From an uncultured Eubacteriales bacterium (GTDB lineage Bacteria > Bacillota > Clostridia > Peptostreptococcales > Anaerovoracaceae): a stretch of DNA of 64,000 nt. This document shows, piece by piece, positions 17,418-26,654 of the stretch. The position numbers were made by a program, and so were the translations under genes. Under the pieces are notes generated by a model. The model made no database searches, was not told the DNA's origin, and saw only the letters and a program-made list of their open reading frames with translations. The stretch covers positions 1 to 64,000 of the forward strand of contig UQOC01000001.1 of the NCBI GenBank assembly GCA_900542565.1, read 5' to 3'. Each line of letters begins with the position of its first letter. The first letter of the stretch is position 1.

Positions 17418-17483
17418 TTCATCCTTATTCACTGTTACCTTGGAAGAAAGGATGAACTTCACATAGAAGAGCGAATAAGGAGG
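17418..17483 (+). promoter_or_regulatory. folded leader that can mask the L32 ribosome site
   Basis: Two interleaved complementary pairs lie in the leader: TTCATCC (17418-17424) with GGATGAA (17450-17456), and CCTTATTC (17423-17430) with GAATAAGG (17473-17480). The last element runs into the Shine-Dalgarno AGGAGG. The pairs share two bases and cross each other, so they form a pseudoknot or compete as a switch. Confidence 0.45.
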
Positions 17484-17491
17484 TGTAAGAA

Positions 17492-17662
17492 ATGGCAGTA
17501 CCTAAACGAAAAACTTCAAAAGCGAGAAGAGACAAGAGAAAATCAGCTAACATGAAGATGACGGCTCCGGGACTTTCAATCTGCCCGCAGTGTCATCAGC
17601 CAAAACTTCCTCATAGAGTTTGCCCGAATTGCAATTACTATGACGGAAAAGAGATAGTATAA
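17492..17662 (+). CDS. rpmF: 50S ribosomal protein L32
   Basis: This 56-residue protein starts [18 protein letters not shown] and ends with a zinc site of two pairs, CPQC and CPNC. AAGGAGG precedes the ATG. The usual partners yceD (DUF177) before it and plsX after it are both absent. It stands alone between ackA and a metal ATPase unit, with its own promoter and terminator. Confidence 0.97.
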   Translation: MAVPKRKTSKARRDKRKSANMKMTAPGLSICPQCHQPKLPHRVCPNCNYYDGKEIV

Positions 17663-17685
17663 GATCTCATCCTCTTGCATATTTG

Positions 17686-17718
17686 GAGCCGCTGGACGAC
17701 CAGCGGCTCTATTTTTTT
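17686..17718 (+). terminator. rpmF terminator
   Basis: The perfect 10-bp stem GAGCCGCTGG/CCAGCGGCTC (17686-17695 with 17700-17709) is followed by a T-rich run. Confidence 0.9.
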
Positions 17719-17729
17719 GTTTTTTGCCC

Positions 17730-17758
17730 TTGCAAGTTTGCGGAGACTAACTTATAAT
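17730..17758 (+). promoter_or_regulatory. promoter of the P-type ATPase unit
   Basis: TTGCAA (17730-17735) and TATAAT (17753-17758) are 17 nt apart, about 40 nt upstream of the first gene. Confidence 0.7.
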
Positions 17759-17796
17759 GTAATATATATTGAACGACTCAGTAGGAGGTAAAAGCA

Positions 17797-18132
17797 ATGG
17801 ACTTAAAAGAAAAAACTGACAACAAGGGATTATACACAGGTATTTTCGCAGCAGGAGTGCTGTTTGGAACGGCGGGCATCAAGCTCCTTTCCAGCAGGGA
17901 CGCCAAAAAAGCCTATACCAAGGTGACTGCCGCCGTGCTCAGGGCCAAGAACAGCCTGTTAAAGACGGCGACTACCATTCAGGAAAATGCAGAAGACATT
18001 TATGAAGACGCCGTGCAGATCAACAAGGATATAGAAGAAAGCGAAAACAAAGTTTACGAAGATAAGGCCGTCAGTGTGGAGGAGGCTGTTAAGGCGGCCA
18101 AGGAAGCAGCCTCCGAAGAAGGCGGCAGATAA
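17797..18132 (+). CDS. DUF6110-like helical protein partnered with a metal ATPase
   Basis: This 111-residue protein has one membrane-like segment (about 13-31, YTGIFAAGVLFGTAGIKLL) and a long helical tail (ENAEDIYEDAVQINKDIEE). The segment SSRDAKKAYT with RAKNSLLKT and ENAEDIYEDA matches my memory of the DUF6110 family found next to heavy-metal P-type ATPases. Its role is unknown; it may be an accessory subunit. GGAGG precedes the start. Its stop overlaps the ATPase start (TAATG). Confidence 0.65.
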   Translation: MDLKEKTDNKGLYTGIFAAGVLFGTAGIKLLSSRDAKKAYTKVTAAVLRAKNSLLKTATTIQENAEDIYEDAVQINKDIEESENKVYEDKAVSVEEAVKAAKEAASEEGGR

Positions 18133-20213
18133 TGAAATTCACCGTTAAACATGAAGGGACAGGCAGGATAAGGATCCACCTGCTTCATGGCGCCATGTCC
18201 TTTAGGGAAGCTGACATATTCCAGATATACATGGAAGGACAGCCATATATATCCAAAGTGAGGGTATTTGAAAACACCCGGGATGCAGCTATATATTACG
18301 ATGAAGGCTGCAAGGAGACGGTGATAAACTGCATATGCGGATTTTCCTACGAAAATGCCGGCGTTCCCGAAAAGCTGCTTACCAATTCGGGCAGGGAACT
18401 GGACAGTACATACAGAGAGAAGATCATAACCACAACTGCAAGACATTATCTGAAAAAACTTCTGCCTTATCAGATCCGATTTGTCCTTACCTGTTTTCAG
18501 GCGGCAAAATTCATATTAAAAGGACTCCGGTGCCTGACAAGAGGAAAGATAGAGGTCGCCGTCCTTGATGCCACTGCCATAGGAGTATCGGTCATACGAA
18601 GCGACATCAAGACCGCCGGCTCTATAATGTTCCTCTTAAAGATAAGCGAGATCCTGGAAGAATGGACACATCGCAAATCCGTAGGCGACCTGGCAAGGAG
18701 CATGTCCCTGCAGACGAGCAGCGTATGGCTGATCCGTGACGGAGCTGAAATGCTCGTCAGCTCCGGGCAGGTACAGATCGGCGATCTCGTCTGCGTCCAC
18801 ATGGGTAATGTGATACCATTTGACGGAGTCGTTGAAGAAGGAGAAGGCATGGTCAATCAGGCCTCGATGACCGGCGAAGCCATAGCCGTCAGAAAGGCAG
18901 AAGGCTCCTATGTATATGCGGGTACTGTCCTCGAAGAAGGAGAGATCAGGATAAGAGTAAAAGAAACCGCCGGTTCCAGCAGATACGAGAAGATCGTTAC
19001 CATGATCGAGAAAACGGAAAAACTCAAGTCCGTCCTCGAAAACAAGGCCGAGAATCTGGCGGACAGGCTGGTGCCATGGTCCCTGGGAGGCACGGCCCTG
19101 ACCTATGTCCTGACGCGGGATACGACCAAAGCTCTGTCCATACTCATGGTGGACTTTTCATGCGCGCTTCAGCTGACGGCGCCTGTATCGGTCCTTTCTG
19201 CCATCAGAGAGGCAGGCGAGCGCAACATGACCGTAAAAGGCGGAAAATATCTGGAAGCCGTCGCAGAAGCCGACACCATAGTCTTCGACAAGACCGGAAC
19301 ACTGACCAAGGCCGATCCGTCGGTGGTCAAAGTCATATCGTTTTCCGACAGCATGAGCGAGAACGAACTGCTCAGGATAGCGGCCTGCATGGAGGAACAC
19401 TTTCCGCATTCCATGGCAAAAGCCGTGGTCGCAGCCGCCAGAGAGCGAAATCTCGTCCACGAGGAAATGCATTCCAAAGTGGAATACATCGTCGCTCACG
19501 GCATAGCTACGACGATAGAAAACAAGCGGACCGTCATCGGCAGCTATCACTTTGTCATGGAAGACGAGGGCTGCATCATCCCCGAAGGCAAGAAACACAT
19601 CCTTGAAGAAGCTTCCATGGAATATTCCCTGCTTTATATGGCCATAGAGAATACCCTCGCGGCGGTCATTTGCATAGAAGATCCTCTAAGGCCTGAGGCG
19701 GCGGAAGTGGTGGAAAAGCTCCGGCAGACCGGCATCAAGAGGATAGTCATGATGACGGGGGACGGCGAAAGAGCTGCAAGGTCCATCGCTTCAAAGCTGG
19801 GACTGGACGAATATTATTCAGAGGTCCTGCCTGAAGACAAGGCGAGGTACATTGAAAAGCAGAAGCAGATGGGCAGAAAGGTGATAATGGTCGGAGACGG
19901 CATAAACGATTCCCTGGCCCTTTCCACAGCTGATGTTGGCATAGCCATCAGCGACGGCGCTGAGATCGCCAGGGAAGTGGCGGACATCACCATAGCCGCC
20001 CGTGACCTGAACGAGATAGCCGTGCTCAGAAGGCTGGCCACAGCCCTGATGAAGCGCATTAAAGGTAACTACAGGTCCATCGTGGGATTCAACGCCGGGC
20101 TCATAGCCCTCGGCGTTTCGGGCGTTATCGCCCCAACCACATCGGCCTTGCTCCACAACATGTCGACTTTGCTGTTTACGGTAAGGAGCATGGGAAATCT
20201 GCTGGAGGATTGA
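18132..20213 (+). CDS. P1B-like heavy-metal translocating P-type ATPase
   Basis: This 693-residue ion pump begins with an atypical ferredoxin-like metal-binding domain (about 1-110) instead of a CxxC HMA domain. The actuator loop is MTGEA, the phosphorylation site DKTGTLT with Asp386, the nucleotide domain contains HFPHS (the HP motif), and the hinge is GDGINDS. The transmembrane metal motif is FSCAL with a single Cys344 in place of CPC or SPC; the proline is missing. It probably exports a transition metal such as Mn, Fe or Zn, but the motif does not settle which. Translation is coupled to the preceding gene. Confidence 0.9.
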   Translation: MKFTVKHEGTGRIRIHLLHGAMSFREADIFQIYMEGQPYISKVRVFENTRDAAIYYDEGCKETVINCICGFSYENAGVPEKLLTNSGRELDSTYREKIITTTARHYLKKLLPYQIRFVLTCFQAAKFILKGLRCLTRGKIEVAVLDATAIGVSVIRSDIKTAGSIMFLLKISEILEEWTHRKSVGDLARSMSLQTSSVWLIRDGAEMLVSSGQVQIGDLVCVHMGNVIPFDGVVEEGEGMVNQASMTGEAIAVRKAEGSYVYAGTVLEEGEIRIRVKETAGSSRYEKIVTMIEKTEKLKSVLENKAENLADRLVPWSLGGTALTYVLTRDTTKALSILMVDFSCALQLTAPVSVLSAIREAGERNMTVKGGKYLEAVAEADTIVFDKTGTLTKADPSVVKVISFSDSMSENELLRIAACMEEHFPHSMAKAVVAAARERNLVHEEMHSKVEYIVAHGIATTIENKRTVIGSYHFVMEDEGCIIPEGKKHILEEASMEYSLLYMAIENTLAAVICIEDPLRPEAAEVVEKLRQTGIKRIVMMTGDGERAARSIASKLGLDEYYSEVLPEDKARYIEKQKQMGRKVIMVGDGINDSLALSTADVGIAISDGAEIAREVADITIAARDLNEIAVLRRLATALMKRIKGNYRSIVGFNAGLIALGVSGVIAPTTSALLHNMSTLLFTVRSMGNLLED

Positions 20214-20218
20214 GGAGG

Positions 20219-20310
20219 AGGCAATCGGTGCCACTCGTAAAACAGGTGGTTCGAACCGGGGCTATAAGCCCCCGCTACTAGCCCACGCCTAAAGACGCGG
20301 GCTTTCTCTT
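20219..20310 (+). mobile_element. solo IS200/IS605-like right end (omega-RNA-like)
   Basis: This is a compact run of hairpins without a tnpB gene: GGTTCGAACC (20248-20257), then GGGGCT-ATA-AGCCCC (20258-20272), then AGCCC...GGGCT (20280-20284 with 20299-20303) around CTAAAGA, then TTTCTCTTT. The last hairpin closely resembles the subterminal right-end hairpin of IS200/IS605 elements (a CCCACGCC-TAAA-type stem), which also forms the end of the TnpB guide RNA. It may also serve as terminator for the ATPase unit. Confidence 0.45.
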
Positions 20311-20413
20311 TCGTTCAAGCCTTATTGCTCCTGCCTTTTTGGCCGCCCCTGAAGGGGCTTTTCTCTATTTGAATGGGTCTTCGTATTCTTTCACGCTCAG
20401 CTTATCCATCACC

Positions 20414-20887
20414 ATGTCATGCTTCTGGTACCGGTTTGTGGCCGTGAACCGCTCGCTCATCGTCCGGGGACTGACCGACAAGGCATTGGAAAGAATATCG
20501 CCTGAAACGGACGGCTACATCGGTGAGATCTTCAGTGAAATGTGCGGTCAGTATGTTGAGGCAAACATACTGAGCGGGAGCATCGGAGATGAAATTGGAC
20601 GCTGGTGGGGGACGGATCCGGGCATGGGCGCACAGGCTGATATAGATATAATGACAAGGCTCAGCGAGGAAGAACTTTTGCTGGGCATATGCCTGTGGAC
20701 CAGAGAGCAAGTGGGCGCAGAGCAGCTTGAGATAATAAAGTGGCAGAGCCGGATATTTCCCGAGAGAGATAAGAAGATATACATATTCGCCCGTTCAGGA
20801 TTTGCCGAAGGATGCGTCGAATATGCGGCAGAGTCGGGAAATATCCATCTGCTGACATTTGAAGATGTCATGGCCGGGCTGGCATAG
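20414..20887 (+). pseudogene. C-terminal remnant of a DUF234-type AAA ATPase
   Basis: Only the end of the gene remains. FWYRFVAVNRSLI and the block GEIFSEMCGQYVEAN...IGRWWG...ADIDIM match the C-terminal DUF234 nuclease-like domain found behind archaeal/bacterial AAA ATPases. The ATPase half with Walker motifs is absent, and the residues before FWYRFV make no sense, suggesting a frame break near 20410. Where intact members have GECKW the fragment reads GICLW, losing the acidic and lysine residues of the nuclease-like site. There is no good ribosome site. It lies just after the IS200/IS605-like end, which may have broken it. Confidence 0.6.
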
Positions 20888-20907
20888 ATAGGTTGATCGA
20901 CCTTAAC

Positions 20908-20966
20908 ATAAACCCTACATTTGTTTGTTATTTATGATATTTGTAGGGGCACCTCGACAAATATCA
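20908..20966. repeat. intergenic inverted repeat
   Basis: TGATATTTGT (20935-20944) and ACAAATATCA (20957-20966) are perfect complements around AGGGGCACCTCG. A further pair, CCCTACA/TGTAGGG, overlaps the left arm. The layout recalls short dispersed palindromic repeats of gut Firmicutes. Only one copy is in this window. Confidence 0.4.
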
Positions 20967-21034
20967 CGATTTTTATTGAAAATGCAGGGTTGGCCCATCC
21001 TACGCTGCCCATCACGCGCCCTTCGCTGCCGCGC

Positions 21035-21913
21035 CTACGCTAGCCCGAACTCTTGTAAAGTATCGTAGACAAGATAGTGGGTCTTGTTGCTCGGAGGGCA
21101 GAGTGGCAGCCTGTATTCAAGGCTGCACATGCCCATTATATTCAGAGCGGCCTTGAGAGGGATAGGATTTACCTCCTTGAACAGGCAGTCGATCAGAGGC
21201 TTGATGGCCACCTGCTCACGGCCGGCTCCTGCCGTGTCGCCGTCAGCCCACATCCTTGTCATGGCCGAAAACCGGGCCGGTATCACATTGGAGACCGTAG
21301 AAATGCAGCCGATACCGCCCAGAGACATTATCGGTATGGTCTGGTCATCGTTGCCCGAATATATATCGAACCCGTCGCCGATGTAGGACGCCATCTGGCA
21401 TATCTGGGAGATATCGCCGGAGGCCTCTTTGATACCTGCGATGTTCGGATGCTGAGACAGCACGGCTACGGCCGAAGGCGTTATGTTCACGCCGGTGCGG
21501 GACGGCACCGAATACATTATGATCGGGATGCCGACGCTGTCTGCGATATTTTCATAGTGGGCGATCAGCCCGTATTCACTGCATTTGTTATAATAAGGCG
21601 TTACTATCAGGAGCCCGTCGGCCCCTGCGTCTTCCATTTCCTTTGAAAGCTCCGTGGTCAGCTTGGTGCTGTTGGAACCGGTGCCGGCCAGGACAGGGAC
21701 CCTCCCGTCGGTCAGGTCTATGACAAATCGGGCAAGCTGGACCTTTTCCACCGCTGACAGGGTAGAAGCCTCGCCGGTAGTGCCGCATACCACAAGAGCG
21801 TCAATTCCCTGGCCGATCTGCCATTCTACCAGTTTTCCCATCGCCACATAATCTATCTTTCCGTCTTTGAAAGGAGTTATCAAAGCTGTTGCAGTTCCTT
21901 TGAACAATGACAC
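21035..21913 (-). CDS. dapA: 4-hydroxy-tetrahydrodipicolinate synthase
   Basis: This 292-residue lysine/diaminopimelate enzyme condenses pyruvate with aspartate semialdehyde. It has FKGTATALITPF at the start, the pyruvate-binding TTGEAST, the catalytic Tyr in TPYYNK and the Schiff-base Lys in GIKEASGD. I chose GTG 21911-21913 because AAAGGAAG lies 8 nt upstream; an ATG nine codons earlier overlaps that site. It is divergent from asd, which supplies its substrate. Confidence 0.95.
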   Translation of the reverse strand: MSLFKGTATALITPFKDGKIDYVAMGKLVEWQIGQGIDALVVCGTTGEASTLSAVEKVQLARFVIDLTDGRVPVLAGTGSNSTKLTTELSKEMEDAGADGLLIVTPYYNKCSEYGLIAHYENIADSVGIPIIMYSVPSRTGVNITPSAVAVLSQHPNIAGIKEASGDISQICQMASYIGDGFDIYSGNDDQTIPIMSLGGIGCISTVSNVIPARFSAMTRMWADGDTAGAGREQVAIKPLIDCLFKEVNPIPLKAALNIMGMCSLEYRLPLCPPSNKTHYLVYDTLQEFGLA

Positions 21914-21960
21914 GATATCACTTCCTTTCGTTATGTTCATCAGAAAAACAGTGCTAAATT

Positions 21961-22014
21961 ATTATATTCAAGACGGTCTATTTTGTTGAAACTCCACAGA
22001 AAAAGTGATACAAT
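21961..22014. promoter_or_regulatory. divergent dapA/asd promoters
   Basis: For asd, TTGAAA (21986-21991) and TACAAT (22009-22014) are 17 nt apart. For dapA, a minus-strand TATAAT (21966-21961) sits 18 nt from a weak -35, TTCAAC (21990-21985). The two -35 elements use the same bases, so the genes may compete for polymerase or share a regulator. Confidence 0.55.
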
Positions 22015-22066
22015 AAATTGTTATGAATATGGATTAAAAGATATTTAAAAATAGAGAGGTATGTTT

Positions 22067-23158
22067 ATGAGCGAAAAACTTAGAGTCGGAATTCTTGGCG
22101 GAACTGGAATGGTAGGACAGAGATTCATAACTCTCCTTGAAGGCCATCCATGGTTTGAGGTTGTTACCATAGCGGCCAGTAGCCGCAGCGCAGGGCAGAG
22201 GTACGAGGATGCCGTAGCCGGGCGGTGGAAGCTTGAAACTCCTGTACCTGAAAGGGTAAAGGATATGATCGTTATGAACATCAATGAAGTTGAAAAAGTA
22301 GCCTCAACGGTTGACTTTGTTTTCAGTGCGGTTGACATGACCAAAGAGGAGATAAGAGCCATCGAGGAAGCCTACGCAAAGACGGAGACTCCTGTGGTAT
22401 CCAATAACAGCGCCCACAGGTGGACAAAAGATGTTCCGATGGTCATACCTGAGATCAACTGCGATCATTTCGACATAATAAGTGCTCAGAAAAAGAGGCT
22501 CGGAACAGAGAAAGGCTTCATAGCGGTAAAGCCTAACTGTTCGATCCAGAGCTATGTTCCGGCTCTGGAGGCATGGAAGGAATTTGAACCTTACGAGTGC
22601 GTGATAACCACATATCAGGCGATTTCCGGAGCAGGTAAAGATTTTAGTTCATGGCCGGAAATGGTCGGCAATGTTATCCCTTACATAGGCGGCGAAGAAG
22701 AAAAAAGCGAACAGGAGCCGCTTAAGATATGGGGACATGTGGATATGGAAAAAGGCGAGATCATCAAAGGAGAGGAGCCGGTCATAACATGCCAGTGCGT
22801 CAGAGTGCCTGTACTCAACGGACATACTGCGGCTGCCTTTGTTAAATTCAGGAAGAAGCCTACAAAACAGCAGCTGATAGAGCGCCTTGAAAATTACAGG
22901 GGATTTCCGCAGGAACAGGATCTGCCAATGGCGCCTGAGCAGTTCATAAAATATTTTGAAGAGGACGACAGGCCGCAGGTACGCCTTGATGTGGACAGAG
23001 ACAAAGGCATGGGGATTTCCATCGGCAGGATCAGAGAAGACAGCGTCTATGATTATAAATTCATAGGACTTTCACACAATACCATAAGAGGCGCAGCAGG
23101 AGGCGCTATCCTGTGCGCAGAGACACTGAAAGCAAAGGGATATATCAACAAGAAATAA
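22067..23158 (+). CDS. asd: aspartate-semialdehyde dehydrogenase
   Basis: This 363-residue enzyme reduces aspartyl phosphate to aspartate semialdehyde with NADPH, feeding lysine/diaminopimelate, threonine and methionine synthesis. The N-terminus GILGGTGMVGQRF binds NADPH and the catalytic cysteine is Cys158 in KPNCSIQ. AGAGAGG is well spaced for ATG 22067; an ATG two codons earlier is too close. The length and the KPNCS form match the archaeal/fungal-type branch, also common in Clostridia. uppP follows at 11 nt. Confidence 0.95.
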   Translation: MSEKLRVGILGGTGMVGQRFITLLEGHPWFEVVTIAASSRSAGQRYEDAVAGRWKLETPVPERVKDMIVMNINEVEKVASTVDFVFSAVDMTKEEIRAIEEAYAKTETPVVSNNSAHRWTKDVPMVIPEINCDHFDIISAQKKRLGTEKGFIAVKPNCSIQSYVPALEAWKEFEPYECVITTYQAISGAGKDFSSWPEMVGNVIPYIGGEEEKSEQEPLKIWGHVDMEKGEIIKGEEPVITCQCVRVPVLNGHTAAAFVKFRKKPTKQQLIERLENYRGFPQEQDLPMAPEQFIKYFEEDDRPQVRLDVDRDKGMGISIGRIREDSVYDYKFIGLSHNTIRGAAGGAILCAETLKAKGYINKK

Positions 23159-23169
23159 GGAGGCGAAAA

Positions 23170-24006
23170 ATGTCATATTTTGAGGCGGTAATTTTGGGTC
23201 TGATACAGGGGCTTGCAGAATTTTTACCTATAAGCAGTTCGGGGCACCTTGCCCTGATGCAGCAGTGGTTCGGGATAGAAGAAGATAAAGTCCTTCTGTT
23301 TGCGGTACTGCTTCATGTGGGAACGCTCGTATCTGTATTTATAGTTTACTGGAAAGATGTGTGGGAACTTATCAAGGAGCTTGGTCTCACCATCAGAGAT
23401 ATATTTACCGGCAGAGGCCTGAGGATACAGGAAAGGCCTACGAGAAAACTGGGAGTTATGATAATCGTTGCCACCATACCGACAGGGATCATAGGCATAT
23501 TGTTCAATGATTTCTTTAACAGCCTGTACAATTCAGTCATACCTATAGGCATAGGACTCATCATAACAGGATTTCTGCTCATTTTGGCAGAACGGATGGG
23601 ATCAGCCAGCCGCGGCATCCAGCAGATGAACTACAGGAACGCATTGTTCATAGGTACAGTCCAGGGCATAGCAATATGCCCCGGAATTTCCCGTTCCGGC
23701 TCCACCCTGTTTGGAAGCCTTATGTGCAATCTGGACAGAAAGTTTGCTGTAAAATTCGTCTTCCTGATATCCATACCATCCATATTGGGGTCAGCTGTAA
23801 TGGAAGCTCCGGCTGCAATACAGAGCGGTCTGGAACCAGGACAGCTGGGGCCGATATTGGTAGGCATGGCTGTTGCAGCCATTTCAGGTCTGATAGCCAT
23901 TAAGACCATGATAAAGATCGTTTCAGATAAAAAATTAAGCTATTTTTCATATTATGTATGGATCCTAGGTCTCATAGTCGTAGGTTACGGTGTATTTTTC
24001 GCATGA
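23170..24006 (+). CDS. uppP: undecaprenyl-diphosphate phosphatase
   Basis: This 278-residue membrane enzyme recycles undecaprenyl pyrophosphate to the lipid carrier for cell-wall and surface-polymer synthesis, and can confer bacitracin tolerance. It has the two active-site blocks [18 protein letters not shown] and [10 protein letters not shown] and about eight membrane segments. AAGGAGG precedes ATG 23170. It lies between asd and ftsK in one transcription unit. Confidence 0.96.
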   Translation: MSYFEAVILGLIQGLAEFLPISSSGHLALMQQWFGIEEDKVLLFAVLLHVGTLVSVFIVYWKDVWELIKELGLTIRDIFTGRGLRIQERPTRKLGVMIIVATIPTGIIGILFNDFFNSLYNSVIPIGIGLIITGFLLILAERMGSASRGIQQMNYRNALFIGTVQGIAICPGISRSGSTLFGSLMCNLDRKFAVKFVFLISIPSILGSAVMEAPAAIQSGLEPGQLGPILVGMAVAAISGLIAIKTMIKIVSDKKLSYFSYYVWILGLIVVGYGVFFA

Positions 24007-24046
24007 TCGAAACGGAATTGACGGGGAAAGCGGAAAGGATGAAAGC

Positions 24047-26653
24047 ATGACCCAGACAAAGAAAAAGCGGGGCCGTCCCGCCGGATCTAAAAACTCAAGA
24101 TCAAATCCAAAGGCAAAAGAAAAAGCCATGGAGATCCAGAACAAGAGGAAAGCCGACAGGCGTGTCATGGACGAGATATGGTCCATCATCGCCATAGCGC
24201 TGGGCGTTTTCCTGGTAGTCGCCACCTTGACAAACGGCGCAGGCCAGTTTGGAAAAGCGGTCGGAGACTGTCTCAAGGGCCTTTTCGGATTTGTCGCATA
24301 CATACTGCCGTTCTATCTGATAGTGTTCGGCATACTTTTGTTTGCGAAAAAAGCTGTTTCGATCTCTGTAAAAACTGCACTGCTGCTCATACTCCTCCTC
24401 TTCATGTTTGCGGCCATGAACTCGGTAAGGTTTGCTGATGACGGGGATCTGACCCTTTCATGGCAGATAATGAAGGGGTTCTATTCAACGGGAGTTGTCC
24501 TTGAAAGCGGAGGATTTTTCGGCATGATACTGGCCACACTGCTGATAAGATGGTTCGGCGTGGCCGGATGCTGGATCTTTACCGGAGCTGTGACCATCGT
24601 ATGCCTGCTGCTGATAATCAATACGCCGGTGTCAAGGTTCATTTCAAAGGTAAGTGACAAGATAGAAGAGAGGAAGCTTATAAAGGAAAATGCGCATTTA
24701 GATACCCAGCCCGATATGGTGCCTGAGGGAGAACAGGTGACCATAAGGGACATAAGCGGCAAAAGCAGGACTATTCATCCTGCCGGCACAGGAAAAGATG
24801 ATACGGCTTTCAATGACAAGAAAAGGCCGATCAAGATAGTTGACGGAAGCAGCATGCCGGAAAATGATGAGCCGGATAAGGCCGATGAGGACAAGAAAAC
24901 TGCGGACAGGCCCGCTGAAGAAAACAGCGTGCTAAGATATATGAAAACCAAAGACCTTTTTGGAAAAGATGAATCGTCCGGAACTTATGGCCTGGAAGAA
25001 AAAGAAAATTACGGAAGCGGATACGGCATAGACGGTGTTTCACAAGGCGCCGTTTCCGGATTTGGACTGACCGGTGATAATGCGGTGCCGGCAAGTGCGG
25101 GTATGGGAATGACATCTTATGAAACACCTGCAAAAGAACAGAAAATGTCCAATAAAGAGGCCAGGGAGGCCATGCTTTCTGCTGATGAGATCAATATAGA
25201 AAAAGCTCCAAGAAAATATAAAAAACCCCCTGTGACCCTGCTGGATAAACCGGCCGGGGCCGCCAGGTCCAACAGCAGCCTTTTAACCGAAAAAGCCCGT
25301 AAGCTGGAAGAAACGCTGCGCAATTTCCATGTGGACGCAAGGGTCATCCAGGTTACCCAGGGCCCGACCGTTACCAGGTACGAGATACAGCCGGCCGTCG
25401 GCGTCAAGGTCAGCAGCATAGTCAGGCTGGCTGACGATATAGCCCTTAACCTGGAAGCAAAGAGCATAAGGATAGAAGCGCCGATACCGGGTAAGGCGGC
25501 AGTAGGCATAGAAGTGGAAAACGACAAGGTGACCATGGTACATATAAGGGAGGTCATCGATTCACAGGAATTTAAAAGCAGCAGATCAAAGATCACTTTT
25601 GCCGTAGGCAAAAATATAGGCGGAAAAGCTGTGGCGGCTGACCTTAAAGCCATGCCGCACCTTCTCATTGCCGGAGCGACAGGATCAGGCAAATCTGTCT
25701 GTATCAACAGCATCATCGTAAGCCTGCTGTATAAAGCCAATCCTGATGAGGTCAAGCTCATCCTGATAGATCCAAAAGTAGTGGAGCTGGGAAACTATAA
25801 CGGCATACCTCATCTCATGATACCTGTTGTGACTGATCCTGCAAAGGCTGCGGCGGCTCTCAACTGGGCCGTTTCGGAGATGACAGACAGATATAAGAAA
25901 TTTGCCGAAGAAGGCGTCAGGGATCTTGAGTCATATAATGAATATGTAAGAGCAAACGATGAAGAAGACAAGGTCATGCCGCAGGTTGTCATAATCATAG
26001 ACGAGCTGGCAGACCTTATGATGGCAGCTCCTTCACAGATAGAAGAATCCATATGCCGGCTTGCACAGATGGCAAGAGCTGCCGGAATGCACCTGATAGT
26101 GGCCACTCAGAGACCTTCGGTTGATGTGATAACAGGAGTGATAAAAGCCAACATACCGTCCAGGATAGCGTTTGCCGTTTCATCCCAGGTGGATTCAAGG
26201 ACCATACTGGACATGCAGGGCGCCGAAAAACTTGTGGGAAAGGGAGATATGCTCTTTAATCCCATGGGGATAGGAAAGCCTGTCAGGATACAGGGCACCT
26301 TCATTTCCGATAATGAAGTCCACAAGGTGATAGAATATGTCAAGGGACAGGTAGAAAATGTGGATTACAATGAAGATGTCCTGACAAGGATAGAAAAAAA
26401 TGAACATTCGGCGGCAGACGAAGATGGGGATGAACTGCTGAGCGATGCCATAGACCTTGTGGTAAAGAGCGGACAGGCGTCGGTTTCCATGCTCCAGAGG
26501 AGATTCCGCATAGGATATAACAGAGCCGCCCGGATAATGGACATGATGGAGGCAAGGGGCATAGTGGCGCCTCAGGATGGAAGCCGTCCGAGACAGGTAC
26601 TGCTCACAGAGCAGGAACTTGAACAGATGAGAGAAGATACACAGGAAATTTGA
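24047..26653 (+). CDS. ftsK: FtsK/SpoIIIE DNA translocase
   Basis: This 868-residue pump moves chromosome DNA at the division or sporulation septum. A basic N-terminal tail (about 1-40) contains an AT-hook-like [12 protein letters not shown]. Four membrane segments follow (about 45-190), then an acidic low-complexity linker, the motor with GATGSGKS and [10 protein letters not shown], and a winged-helix gamma domain at the C-terminus ([19 protein letters not shown]) that reads orienting DNA sequences. AAAGGA is 7 nt before ATG 24047. I cannot separate FtsK from SpoIIIE roles by sequence. Confidence 0.95.
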   Translation: MTQTKKKRGRPAGSKNSRSNPKAKEKAMEIQNKRKADRRVMDEIWSIIAIALGVFLVVATLTNGAGQFGKAVGDCLKGLFGFVAYILPFYLIVFGILLFAKKAVSISVKTALLLILLLFMFAAMNSVRFADDGDLTLSWQIMKGFYSTGVVLESGGFFGMILATLLIRWFGVAGCWIFTGAVTIVCLLLIINTPVSRFISKVSDKIEERKLIKENAHLDTQPDMVPEGEQVTIRDISGKSRTIHPAGTGKDDTAFNDKKRPIKIVDGSSMPENDEPDKADEDKKTADRPAEENSVLRYMKTKDLFGKDESSGTYGLEEKENYGSGYGIDGVSQGAVSGFGLTGDNAVPASAGMGMTSYETPAKEQKMSNKEAREAMLSADEINIEKAPRKYKKPPVTLLDKPAGAARSNSSLLTEKARKLEETLRNFHVDARVIQVTQGPTVTRYEIQPAVGVKVSSIVRLADDIALNLEAKSIRIEAPIPGKAAVGIEVENDKVTMVHIREVIDSQEFKSSRSKITFAVGKNIGGKAVAADLKAMPHLLIAGATGSGKSVCINSIIVSLLYKANPDEVKLILIDPKVVELGNYNGIPHLMIPVVTDPAKAAAALNWAVSEMTDRYKKFAEEGVRDLESYNEYVRANDEEDKVMPQVVIIIDELADLMMAAPSQIEESICRLAQMARAAGMHLIVATQRPSVDVITGVIKANIPSRIAFAVSSQVDSRTILDMQGAEKLVGKGDMLFNPMGIGKPVRIQGTFISDNEVHKVIEYVKGQVENVDYNEDVLTRIEKNEHSAADEDGDELLSDAIDLVVKSGQASVSMLQRRFRIGYNRAARIMDMMEARGIVAPQDGSRPRQVLLTEQELEQMREDTQEI

Positions 26654-26654
26654 T

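Noticed and set aside
19076-19606. 176-codon second frame inside the P-type ATPase gene
   Set aside because: No ribosome site, low-complexity Arg/Ser/His-rich translation, and full overlap with a conserved gene.
20221-20285. Possible tRNA because of GGTTCGAACC
   Set aside because: No acceptor stem, D arm or anticodon arm can be drawn around it; the T-loop-like text is part of a hairpin series.
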